From contig NC_134930.1 in assembly GCF_051020765.1 (NCBI RefSeq), positions 372,001 to 436,000 on the forward strand: a stretch of 64,000 nt of DNA, written 5' to 3'. Under the pieces are notes generated by a model. It searched no databases. It was not told the origin of the DNA and worked only from the letters and a program-made list of their open reading frames with translations. Shown piece by piece: positions 41,516 to 52,112 of the stretch; position 1 is the first letter of the stretch; every line of letters begins with the position of its first letter. Made by a program: the position numbers and the translations under genes. The DNA is from Lasioglossum baleicum. Taxonomy: Eukaryota; Arthropoda; Insecta; Hymenoptera; Halictidae.

Positions 41516-42400
41516 TTATTTATATAATACAATTTTTAAACAGAAAAAAGGTTGGTTGAAAATGATTTTTTGGTCAATGTTTTCATGGCCATACCTATCC
41601 GTGTATGCTGACTGACCAAGAGGAGGTACTGAAAGTTTTCTTCCTTTTTTTACTTCGCCTAAATATTGTCCCGTTAAGCTCACAGCTCTTTCAGCGGCAT
41701 CATTTGTAACTGGAAACTTCCGGAAAAAATCTCGGGCTTCCTGAAAGTCCTTACAATCACTCCAGTCCACTGGGTTTAAATTTGAAAAGTCATAAGACAA
41801 GTCAAATCTCCGGAAAGTTTCCAGGGACTTAGGCGAAATAAAGTCGCTGATGCCTTTACGTAGGAAATGAACTACGGCTTCTTGATTTAGGGACAAACGT
41901 TTGTACCCAATAGAGAGGGAGCTATGACCATCAGCTATTTCAGAACGTAGGACTGCAGCCATTTTGCGTCTATGTTCCAGAGGAACAGCAGCATCTAGTA
42001 GGGCCACCACGGACCACTCAGGTGTCAGATACCATAGATGGCCACAAAACTTTTTCACGGCTACGTCCGAAATTTTTTTATTGACACTCGCATAGTCATA
42101 TAGTTGTTTCAAAAATTGAAGGTCATGGTACGGAGCCTCAATGGCGTTGGGTGCGGTGAACCACGCTCTCACATATACCGTTGACACAAATAAACAAAAT
42201 TGACGTAGTGGTGTCTCCCCATGGCGTGTTAATTTGAATTGTCCCTTAAATAGTAAAATTTTTAAAGAATCCAGCGCCCGAGACATGAAGCGAGCATCTT
42301 GAATGCAACCACAAGTCGCAAACTTAACTGCTCTTGGGGGTGTTCCACCCAAATAAATGCAAACAAGCTCGAGCAGTTCTCGATAATCGATAGTGACGCT
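41516..42400 (-). CDS. C-terminal fragment of a multicopy gene family of unknown function
   Basis: The open frame gives 278 residues from a TTG codon at 42352 and can be read upstream to about 42400, giving DYRELLELVCIYLGG before GGTPPRAVKF. Recognisable blocks are DARFMSRALDSLKILLF, KKFCGHLWYLTPEW and FPVTNDAAERAVSL. I associate this pattern with the same uncharacterised arthropod family as 26558-27022, of which it is the C-terminal part. The 3' end of the frame runs into the palindrome arm. No catalytic motif or membrane segment is visible. Either the element captured a gene fragment or the family is the element's own protein; the sequence does not decide. Confidence 0.55.
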   Translation of the reverse strand, partial: SVTIDYRELLELVCIYLGGTPPRAVKFATCGCIQDARFMSRALDSLKILLFKGQFKLTRHGETPLRQFCLFVSTVYVRAWFTAPNAIEAPYHDLQFLKQLYDYASVNKKISDVAVKKFCGHLWYLTPEWSVVALLDAAVPLEHRRKMAAVLRSEIADGHSSLSIGYKRLSLNQEAVVHFLRKGISDFISPKSLETFRRFDLSYDFSNLNPVDWSDCKDFQEARDFFRKFPVTNDAAERAVSLTGQYLGEVKKGRKLSVPPLGQSAYTDRYGHENIDQKIIFNQPFFCLKIVLYK

Positions 42401-43139
42401 TCTTCTTCTTCTTATATTTAGGCGAAGTAAAAAACGATGAAAACTTTCAGAACCTTCTCTTGGTCAGTCAGCATACACGGAGAGCTATGTCCATGAAAAC
42501 ATTGACCAAAAATTAATTTTCAACCAACCTTTTTCTGTTTAAAAATTGTATTATATAAATAAATTGTGTGATTATATTCTGTTATTGTGATACTTATCTA
42601 TTGTAAGCAGTTTTTCACTCAAAACGACAAAAATACTAAATATTTTAAAATTTTACAGAATATCCTAACTTTGAGCCTCTTGAGGCAGGGTTTAGAATAA
42701 TCCGATTAAGCTAATATTTTACACACTTACTTAGAACATGAAAAGGAATAAAATTAGAGGGCGTCCTAACATTTTATCGCACCTTCGTCTTTTAAGGGAC
42801 ACCCTAACCTCCTAAATCGAATGGTTAACGAGATATTATCGAAAATAATTTTCATTCTTCTTTGGATAATATCTCGTTAACTGTTAGGTCGAGGACATAT
42901 GAAGGTCAACACTTTTATACTCAGAATTTGATACTCTATCGATCTATGGTATAAAAAATTGGACATTCCATTAAAAAAATCACGGTTACCTTGGAATCTC
43001 CTCTATGCCTCCACCCACGCAAAAAATGTTTTTGTCACATGTCCCCCCCTGTACCGTGCAATTTTTGTTGATAACATTTTTCCATATTATTGCAAATAAC
43101 GGAGATATTCAAGGTGGACATAGTTATTGCCCCACCTTG

Positions 43140-43251
43140 TATTTGATCCATTGACATCATGCACATTACGTAACTAATATTTTTTGCATCACAATAACCT
43201 GAAGAGATATTTAGGTGTCCTGTTTTAGACGAAATACCCTGTATACATATG
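43140..43251. mobile_element. Right half of a split palindromic MITE
   Basis: It ends in TACCCTG/TA and matches the left half of 6445-6620 in reverse complement. Its other part borders the left end of the palindromic element (CGTGCCAGA at about 39516-39525). The MITE was split at its central TA. Confidence 0.75.
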
Positions 43252-45286
43252 TGCTACAAAAATGGTGTCGTTGCTCAATGGAAACCACGAGAAGGTGGTG
43301 GTTTTCTTCCATCGGGAAGGGGTAAGGAGGGTTTATGGTAAGAAGTATGGATAGGATCATTGTGTGAGAATGGACTTAAGGATTATGGAAAAAAATATAA
43401 GAAAAACTATTTCATTAGACTAAAAACAGAGCCATCATTAACGCACGAGCAAGTTTTGCATAGCAGTTCTTTATTCGATAATGGTGTAAAGTGTAAAGCA
43501 ATGTGTTTCGGCTCCGACCAGCGTGGTCGGAAGATGCCGGTTGCCGGAACCACCCAGATTTGAGCGCGCGTGGTAACTCCACGAGGACCGGTGGAGGAAA
43601 AGGAGTTCGAGCGAATTAGAGAAGTTATTTTGCGTTGAACACCCACATGAGGCACTTTACTTTATTTGTCCCTGCCTTTGTGGCACCATTGACTACACGC
43701 GAATGTAATTCGACGAACGCGAACACGAATTGCATGTATGTTCGGTGAGCGAACGAGTCGAAAACTAACGAAGAGATCAAGAAGGCACCGCAGGTGCCTT
43801 ATATAAGAACGAAAGGGCGAACCCGGATTGGTCCGCTGGAATCGGGTGATTTATATACATAGAACGTTTGAAGGATTCAAGCGGTGGAATACGGCTAATG
43901 AGAGCGTGTGTTGTTGCTAAGCGGCAACGCGCGACGGCGACGTGTGCTCTATTTATGGATTGCAAAAACGGCTGACACGGAGATCACCCGTACCGGCGAC
44001 ATAGACCGAATTTCACTGCTTGAATCCTGAACACTATGACAGCTTCTAGTGCCTGTAATTGGTAATGCTATTGCAAAGCGAGCTTGCAAACAATCAGCAT
44101 GTTTTTTATGTTCATGTTGGGTGACGTAGTTAAATGTTATATTTGAAAAGATGTTTCTGCCCATTTAAATAAATTTTTAGAGGTGAGAATTTGATTATCT
44201 AATGGTCTTTGTATGCTAGTGCGCATTGTAAGTAATGAAATAGTTTTTCTTATATTTTTTTCTATAATTAAAAAAAGAGTCCTAATAATTATAACAATAC
44301 ACCAACAATAACAGTAAAAAATAAGGAACAAATATTTACACACGTGAATCTCCAAGTTTTTGCTGATTGATCGTATAGTTTCTTTACTTCTCTTCCGTTT
44401 TCGATTTCAAACAACTCATTCCGCGGCTATTTTCATGTTGAGTCTTTCAATACTTTATTAACTTCACTCTTATAATGAATATAGCCACTGGTGTACGATA
44501 TGAAATTACAAACAACAAGAAAATAAAGTTCGTCTAAAGTTCTGATACGACCCTTTTTCATATATTTCCCAAAAATCCTTCCTTGCAGTTTTAGTAGTGA
44601 TCATAAGTTTTAGTAGTGATCATAATTGTTCAAAGTGTTTTAAAGATATCATAAAAAAAATCAAACGAAGTATCAGAGGGTACGTTTTTGTTAAAATAAA
44701 GGGTGCGTCTAACCTTCTCATACGCACTGTACATATATTGTGTGGTTAAATGTCGAAACTTGTTTGGGTATACTGCGGACGTTTATGCAAATGCATATTT
44801 TTATAGAAAATGGTTAGACAAATGGAACCTGGACAGAAATTTATGTCATGATTAGATGATTCCAAAAATATATTTTTTATTTTGCATATTTTGCATACAG
44901 CATGTGTTGTGCACAGTGCATGTTTTTTGCATATTGTGCATATTTTGCATATTCTCATGTAATAATAATAAAAAATAAATTGCTCTACCGCTTGCCGCTC
45001 TCTGTATGAACATGGCCTAAGAAACAGTTAATAATATAATTATATTGTTAATAATAATTATTATTTTATCTCAATATGGTACATATAACATGTGTAGCAC
45101 ATAGATTCTACAGTCAATAAATTAATAGCTTCTGTAAAACAACTATTCTTAAAAGCTCCAGGTAGAAAAGAATTCCTTTACCACCAGAAGCGTTCGTAAC
45201 ACGATGGGGAACGTGGATAGAAACGGCGATATTTCACGTAAAACATGTGTATTGTGCATGCTATTAGGAAAGTAAGTAAATATGTA
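43252..45286. other. Spacer, possible solo LTR, no gene recognised
   Basis: A GC-rich block at about 43500-43960, with TATATAAG near 43800, looks LTR-like, but I found no terminal repeat or target duplication. At 44885-44955 a TGCATATTTTGCATA motif repeats irregularly. No supportable gene. Confidence 0.4.
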
Positions 45287-46214
45287 CAGGGTGGTCCACG
45301 CAACTTGCACACCTATAATAACTTCCAAAGTATGCGTTGCACGAAAAAGTTTTGTTTACAGAAGTTGTATGTTCTGAAGAGATACATTGTGCATATATAG
45401 TGTATTTAATTTTTTACAGGTGGACGCGAAAAGGACATATGAAGGTCAACTTCACTTTTTTAAATGGAAAGAGGTATTTTTTAATACATCAATCGATGCA
45501 ACTGGACATTCGTCAGAAAAAAGTACTAACCTATGTATGTAGAAAAGTTAGTAGTTCACGTGATATTTCAATTTAAATAACTCTAAAACACCATTACTGT
45601 CGTTGTAAAACGTTAGCGTTTACTTGCTAGTGTAAATTGAAGAATAGAAATTGAAATTGAAAAATAAATGTTGGAAATGAAATTGAAGATTTGAAATTAA
45701 CGAATTGAAATTGAAAAATTGACGTTGAAATTGAAAAATTGAAACTGAAGAGTTGAAATTGAAGTTGAAGGGTTGATATTGAAATTGAAGTTGAAATTGA
45801 AAAATTGACGTTGAAATTGAAGATTTGAAATTAACGAAATGAAATTGAAAAATTGAAGTTGAAATGAAAGAGTAGAAATTGAAGTTGAAATGGAAGAATT
45901 GAAATTGAAGTTGAAATGGAAAAATTGAAATTGAAAATGAAGTTGAAATAGAAGAGTTGAAATTAAAGTTGAAATTGAAAAATTGAAGTTGAAAATGAAG
46001 TTGAAGAGTTGATATTGACATTGAAGTTGAAATTGAAAAATTTACATTGATATTGAAATTGTTGTTAGTGTTTGCTTACTTGTGTAACGTCTTAGTACGA
46101 CAGTAATGGTGTTTTAGAGTTATTTAAATTGAAATATCTCGTGAACTACTAACTTTTCGACATACATAGGTTAGTACTTTTTTATAACGAATGTCCAGTT
46201 GCATCGATTGATGT
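45287..46214. mobile_element. Diverged copy of the CAGGGTG palindromic MITE with loop expansion
   Basis: It begins TACAGGGTGGTCCACG. From about 45430 it matches the arm of the 6685-7350 family, including AATACATCAATCGATGCA. The second arm starts near 46090 and stops at about 46214, where unrelated sequence begins, so the right end is lost. A minisatellite fills the loop. Confidence 0.7.
45630..46062. repeat. TTGAAATTGAAG-type minisatellite
   Basis: Irregular repeats of 6-18 bases (GAAATTGAA, AAATTGAAG, AGTTGAA) extend for 430 bases in the loop of the palindromic MITE. The 133-codon minus frame (FNFNFNSSIST-like) is only a translation of this low-complexity DNA. Confidence 0.9.
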
Positions 46215-46332
46215 AAGAATAATTGACAGAATAATTGCATTATTTTAGTTCTTGATCGTGTTGGGGCCCTCTCAATCGCGTGGCTCCGATGCATAGCATC
46301 CGCCGCACTTCCCAGATGGCCGGCCCTGCCGA

Positions 46333-48084
46333 TCACCCCCAGTAAGCAAGCTGCTGGAATTTGGACAGCAGCTGCGTTTGCATATGCCAGCAGCACGCTG
46401 CACAGTGGTCTGGTAGCTCGCTTTTTATGGCCAAAAACTATTGTTGCGTTATTTCAAGGTTTAATGTTATATTATATTATTATACGTCGTAGGATTCGTC
46501 TTGATACCAGTTAGAATATTATCAAGTAGAAAATATATGTTAATATTTAAAACATTGAGGTGACCTTCATTTTTTATAAAAAAAAAGAGATGTTTCTTTC
46601 ACTTTTTGTATTGAAGTTTGTAGAAAAGCGAATACTGATTAACTTTCGTTTGAAACATTTTTTTGTCAGATCATCGGATATATTTGAGAAATCTTGTTAA
46701 CAATTCTCACAATGCATACTATTGTCTAAAAATCGCGGAAAAGTAGGTAAGATTGAATTCTTCATAGAAATTATACGAAATCTAGTAATGAGAGGTTTTC
46801 GCGGTCTTTGACTGGCGCAGAGAAAACATCTACATACATTGTAATTCCAAGCTGCTATGTAAGATTCAAGTGGAACTGCATATCCGGGCGTCGAATAACC
46901 GCGGGCCCGTGTTTCTTAAAATCCGTTTATAGTTCAAGATTGCGGGAGATTGCAGTTAAAATTTACATGATCTTCTTAGTAAATGTTCAAGCTTTCATAT
47001 AAAACAAGTCCGATGCTTAGCGGTCTTAAGCGTTTTTGTATAATTCTTTTGAAAGTTCGAAATGCCATTAATTTACGCTATTCGTGTATGGACTAAACAA
47101 TGCTTACAAATGGATTAAATATTTGAAATGCGCTTACTAACATATATAAAACCATCATTAAAATCTATTTTCTGATATTCGATGATTGAAATCTAAAACA
47201 TTTTATTTTACTTTGAATTTTCTGACTTTGTCTTTAGAACGCTGTATTTCATCACAAAATTATCTAAAATGAATAAAATTTTGGATTTGGTAGCTTTGAA
47301 GAGTTGTTACATTATAGGAAATAAAAATTTTTCAATGTATTAGAGTTGAAAAATTGAATTTTGGCCAGAAAATCAGGGTCTCCAGACCACTGTGCAGCGT
47401 GCTGCTGCCATATTAGTCCCGTCAACGAGAAGTTGTAGAGTCAAATGGATGGAACACTATTTTTGAGCGGGGTGCAGGGGGGCACGTAGAAGGTCCCCTT
47501 TTTCGGTTTTTCGCTTATATCTCGGAAACTATGCGTCCTAGCGATAAGACCATTCCATACGACATTAAAGCTGACAAAATGTGCCACAGGATTGATTCGA
47601 TTCAGTTTTTCGCTATCTCGCCTAGTTTCCGAGATATCGGCGCTCAAAGTTCACGAATTGTGCTGAAGAGTTAGCTAGTCAAATAAACCAAAAATTTTTT
47701 TTTCACAATTAGTGAACTTCGATCTCGGATATCTTGGAAACTAAGCGAGATAGCGAAAAACTGAATGCAATCAATTTTATAGCACATCTTGTCAGCTTTA
47801 ATTTTGTATGGAATGGTATTATCGCTAGGACACATAGTTTCCGAGATATAAGCGGAAAACCGAAAAACGTGACTTCTACGTAACTCCCTGTAGCCCGCTC
47901 ACCTCCTAGGAGTAGGGACTTTTAGTATGTTTACCTCCTAACTAGTCCAAATCAAGTCCCAAAGTTAAAAATTGTGTTCCTTCCATTTCCCTCTACGCCC
48001 CCCTTATGAGCATTCATTGACTGGACTATGTATATGCAGACGCAGCTGCTGTCCAAATTCCAGCAGCTTGCCTACTGGGGGTGA
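46333..48084. mobile_element. Inverted-repeat element, right arm split
   Basis: The left arm (46333-46422, TCACCCCCAGTAAGCAAGC inward) is mirrored at 48025-48084 and continues at 47378-47413. The two pieces of the right arm are separated by another element (47414-48028). The arms include CACAGTGGTCTGG. I could not find a target duplication. The internal 46423-47377 is AT-rich without a recognisable gene. Confidence 0.65.
47414..48028. mobile_element. Nested palindromic element (TAGTCC ends)
   Basis: The ends TAGTCC and GGACTA bracket two mirrored halves (about 47500-47660 against 47700-47880) containing TTTCCGAGATAT. It separates parts of a right arm that are contiguous in the left arm. A partial copy of the half-palindrome reaches the window edge at 63896-64000. 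Confidence 0.6.
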
Positions 48085-48134
48085 ACGGATTCTTTAAAAA
48101 TAAGTTGAGAGTATTGATACAAATCTAAATAAAC

Positions 48135-48395
48135 ATATTCTACATATGTCAGATCCACTCTCACTGTTAAGAATGAAGCGAGGACGTTGTATTAAGGTGA
48201 AAGGTTTAGAGGAGGTCCCTAAGTCCCGGAGACCTATTTCCGCTCTGTGCTTGGGTATAAATGCTATCTACCCTGAACAACTCCTCCCGGAATAGTCTAA
48301 CTTGACCTAATTTCGTCAAGTCCTACATCTGTGCGTCCTTGAATCGATTCACAACTTCAAACTGTTTCACAACTTCCGAAGACGGGTCTAACATG
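48135..48395. repeat. Dispersed repeat, direct copy of 35045-35310
   Basis: It is collinear with 35045-35310 but has an extra 30-base piece near 48255. No coding frame. Confidence 0.65.
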
Positions 48396-48716
48396 AACGA
48401 TGATACCACATTAAAAAAGAAAGAAACTGGCAATGATTTAATTTACTTTTATTTGTGATCATTTAAAAAGAGTTGGACATTGTAGATGATTGCACAAATT
48501 CGTGCCTGATTTGAAAATTAAATTCAATGCTTTAATTTTCAAAAATACAGCTTTATTAATCATTTATACAGTCACCATTCTTTTCTATAATTAAAATTAT
48601 TTAAATAAAAATAAATTTTTTAAAAATACCACGTTTTTAAAATGGACTAAGAAGTATAAAATAATTTTTCTTAGCCCCGTACAGACTCCTAACCACGTAC
48701 AGATAATCCTGAAAAG

Positions 48717-51204
48717 GGTATAGCCGGATAAGATAGTCAAAAATGCCCTTGAACCGAATATTATCGACGATGTGCCATTCGATAGAGCACCAAGAAAAAA
48801 CATACTGTGCAAAATTTCAATCCTGTATCTCGATCGGGAGGGTAGTTATGGGGTAAAATCGAAAAATCAGTTTTTGGCCTATTTTCCATAGTTAATGACG
48901 TTTAGAAATTCTGAAAAAAATCTGACACATGTCAAGAACCCAAATACATACTTTGCAATTGGTTTCAGATTTTTAAAATGAAAATCCTGCTTGTAAAAAA
49001 TCAAAAACCTCAAAAAAATCGAAAAAATGCAGATTTCACATGGAAGTTCTAGAGTGACAGCCTAGAGTTAGCAACCCTGAATGGTACATACACAACAATT
49101 GCTGTTCCGCATAAGAGACGACATACCAAATTGAATGCCTCAAAAGAAGTAAACAACAATAGAGCCATATCTACAACTTGAATTTCTTTCTTTTCTCTAT
49201 AACAAAGTATTTAAAACTCGAAGACACATAAATGGAATTACTGCTGAAAATGTCGAGTACTGCCAGAAGTTCCTCCAATTTTCAACATAAATAAATCTTT
49301 CAATTCATCGATAAAATAAAATATGCTTTACAGAAAACACGATAAAATGAAACTGAGATAATTAAGATCCGCACAATCTATGTATTATAATTTTTTGCGA
49401 ATTTCACCTTAAAATATTTTTTGAATATGTAGATATTGCTTCTAAAAGAAATCTACAAACACACCATTGATTATTATATAGTTAGACATGAAAACAAAGA
49501 ATTATTCAAGTAAGAAAAATGTATACGTATGCCGGGAGCAAACCTAGTATAGGCCGGTCCACAGTCGAACGCCTAAGGCCGTCCACACACGGGTCGATTG
49601 TAATCGCGTCGTGAAGTTCGTACGTCTTGCTCGTCATGTACGATTCATGCGGCGGACGCGATTTCGTCCACACACGGGTCGATCGTCGATTCGGTCGACG
49701 CGATTCCAGTCGCATGCGATTCCCCTCCGCGTGACTTCCAATGCAAATGAATGGAGAGCCGCACACGGGTCGATTCGTGGTCGACTGAAATCGGCCCGAC
49801 TGAAATTGCCGCGATTCCAATCGCGTGCGATCGGAAGCGAAGCAGAACAATCGCGTGTATCGTATACCATCCGCGCGACTCATGGAGGTAAGTTTGTGCA
49901 GTTCATGTAATTTAAATGTTTTGGCCATTATTTCTTGTAGTTTGAGTGCATTGCACTATTCGATATGGTCTATGTATTTAGGTTATATAAGTTATTATTT
50001 ATTTATTACCTTTATTATCTTTTTTTATGTTATTACGCATACTAATAACATTAAGTTAAGCTTTTTATTTACATAGTTGAATATAATCATGTAGGTTTAT
50101 GAAAAACAAAAACAAAAGGCAAAGTAAAAAAAAATTGAAGTCACAGGGATTGATAAACTGTTGTACAATTTTCTGTGGAGTGGGAGTGTTCTTAGGGAGT
50201 TGTCTTCTCAGGTCGATTTAATCCGGAAGTATTACCACTTGGTATATTGAGCGAAGATTGAGGGAAATCTGTTGAACTTCCACCAACCTCATCTATGAGG
50301 AGCAATGCTCAACTGAGGAGTTACAAAACGAGAGCTTTTTTTAATTACATGAACTGCACAAACTTACCTCCATGAGTCGCGCGAATCGTACGATCCACGT
50401 GATTTTCCAACTTCGCTGCCGATCGCACGCGATTTCAGTGTGCGGCTCTTCATTTATTTTCATTGGAAATCACGTGGAGGGGGAATCGCATGCGACTGGA
50501 ATCACGTCGACCGAATCGACGATCGACCCGTGTGTGGACGGCCTAACGCACTGAGCCAACTAAGCTGTTGGAAACGTGATTGATATTTCTAGATGTAATG
50601 TCTATACTGTATAAATATTGATTAAGTTGATTTCATTTTTGAACTACTTCTGTACAATGCTGAAGGTTTATCAGAGCCTGATAGACTTACAGAATAAAAA
50701 GTACGTAATAATTTTAAGGTTAGCTTAGTTCTTCGCGGAAAAAACGTCGAAAAAATCGGTTTTTATTTTTTTTAACAACGGCGCACCAAACCAAAAAATC
50801 TGAAAAAATTCATGAACAATACTTATAACAATATACTGCTATTGTAAAAATATAAATGTTGTCACTCTAGAAATTCCATGTGAAATCTGCATTTTTTCGA
50901 TTTTTTTGAGGTTTTTGATTTTTTACAAGCTGGATTTTCATTTTAAAAATCTGAAATCAATTGCAAAGTATGTATTTGGGTTCTTGACATGTGTCAGATT
51001 TTTTTCAGACTTTTTAAACGTCATTAACTAGGGAAAATAGGCCAAAAACTGATTTTTCGTTTTTACCCCATAACTACCCTCCCGATCGAGATACAGGGTT
51101 GAAATTTTGCACAGTATGTTTTTTCTTGGTGCTCTATCGAATGGCACATCGTCGATAAAATTCGGCTCAAGGGCATTTTTGACTATCTTATCCGGCTATG
51201 CCCT
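48717..51204. mobile_element. Inverted-repeat element (GGGTATAGCCGG ends)
   Basis: Arms 48717-49065 and about 50870-51204 are close reverse complements over roughly 340 bases, starting GGGTATAGCCGGATAAGA. The right end abuts the truncated copia reverse transcriptase at 51188-51205. The interior holds a PIF/Harbinger-like element (49577-50543) and AT-rich sequence. A diverged arm-like copy lies at 63580-63895, and the end motif recurs near 4670, 9110 and 15415. The target duplication is unclear. Confidence 0.65.
49577..50543. mobile_element. PIF/Harbinger-like foldback element, TAA-flanked
   Basis: The ends are GGCCGTCCACACACGGGTCG on both sides, with TAA at 49574-49576 and 50544-50546. The left arm carries an additional internal copy of the terminal motif (49670-49690), as if the end had been duplicated. 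The arms extend to about 49912 and 50340 and both contain ACTCATGGAGGTAAGT or its complement. No transposase is present. Confidence 0.8.
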
Positions 51205-51443
51205 TTGCGGACGCAATTAATAAATCATCGACATAAACAACGATTATAGTGTCATGAGTTTCTCTAGAGTCTATATACACGCACGGATTCACTACTGTAT
51301 TTTTAAATCCTAACTTAACTAAATAGTCATCTAATCGTCGGTACCACTCACGACCGGCTTGTTTTAGCCCGTATAATGGCCTGTTTAGCTTGCAAACCTT
51401 TTCTTCTTGGCCCGGTCTCACGAACATCTCAGGTTGCTCCATA
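51188..51443 (-). pseudogene. Decayed copia, reverse transcriptase fragment 2
   Basis: It reads MEQPEMFV, LYGLKQAGREWY and VYVDDLLIAS (intact YVDD), then ends at the next element. It continues the fragment on the other side of the MITE at 51446-52110. The rest of reverse transcriptase, RNase H and the 3' LTR are missing. Confidence 0.85.
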
Positions 51444-51445
51444 TA

Positions 51446-52110
51446 CAGGGTGAGTCACCAAACGTTACCACCTCAAATATCTTTGTTGTTTCTAAAGATA
51501 CGTAAAATATGGTAAGGACAAAGTTGAATGGTACAATGGTGCTGACACGATGCAAAAAAAAAATTTTGTTTTTATGTCATTTTTTCAGAGATATGAAGGT
51601 GACCTTCATTTTTTTAAATGGAATGAGGTATTTTTTAATACATCAATCGATGCAGCTGGACATTCGTTATAATAAAGTACTAACCTATGTATGTCGAAAA
51701 GTTATTAGTTCAGGAGATATTTCAATTTAAATAACTCTAAAATACCATTACTGTCGTACTACGACGTCAGTGTTTACTTACTTATGTAACGTCTTATCAC
51801 GACAGTAATGGTGTTTTAGAGTTATTTAAATTGAAATATCTCCTGAACTAATAACTTTTCGACATACATAGGTTAGTACTTTATTATAACGAATGTCCAG
51901 CTGCATCGATTGATGTATTAAAAAATACCTCATTCCATTTAAAAAAATGAAGGTCACCTTCATATCTCTAGAAAAAATTACATAAAAACAAAATTTTTTT
52001 TTGCATCGTGTCAGCACCATTGTACCATTCAACTTTGTCCTTACCATATTTTACGTATCTTTAGAAACAACAAAGATATTTGAGGTGGTAACGTTTGGTG
52101 ACTCACCCTG
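51446..52110. mobile_element. 665-bp palindromic MITE, second copy, inside copia RT
   Basis: It is nearly identical to 6685-7350 in the opposite orientation, with the same CAGGGTGAGTCACC ends. Assuming a 2-bp TA duplication, its removal leaves the copia frame continuous across the junction (DDI then YMEQPE), which supports TA as target. Confidence 0.9.
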
Positions 52111-52112
52111 TA

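Larger units (their letters stand above)
39527..43139. mobile_element. Palindromic TA-flanked element carrying a gene fragment
   Basis: The ends are CAGGGTGGGGCAATAAC and its complement (the last base pairs slightly degenerate), with TA on both sides. The arms are long: 39527-39825 plus 41323-41661 on the left mirror about 42400-43139 on the right. Between them lies single-copy sequence with an open frame (41516-42400). The left arm is split by a Helitron (39826-41322). The target is the centre of a smaller MITE whose intact form is at 6445-6620. TA target and CAGGG ends suggest mobilisation by a Tc1/mariner-type transposase. Confidence 0.85.

Noticed and set aside
43500..43960. GC-rich block as a solo LTR
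   Set aside because: No terminal TG/CA pair with a target duplication could be found, so it is only mentioned as a possibility.
45620..46021. 133-codon minus frame rich in F, N and S
   Set aside because: It is a translation of the minisatellite.
46390..47400. CACAGTGGTCTGG ... CCAGACCACTGTG as another Transib-like element
   Set aside because: The inverted repeat continues outside CACAGTG into the flanks, so these are not the element ends and no direct 5-bp duplication exists.
49860..49880. Splice donor-like GGAGGTAAGT in the Harbinger-like element
   Set aside because: It occurs in both mirrored arms, and no exon can be built around it.
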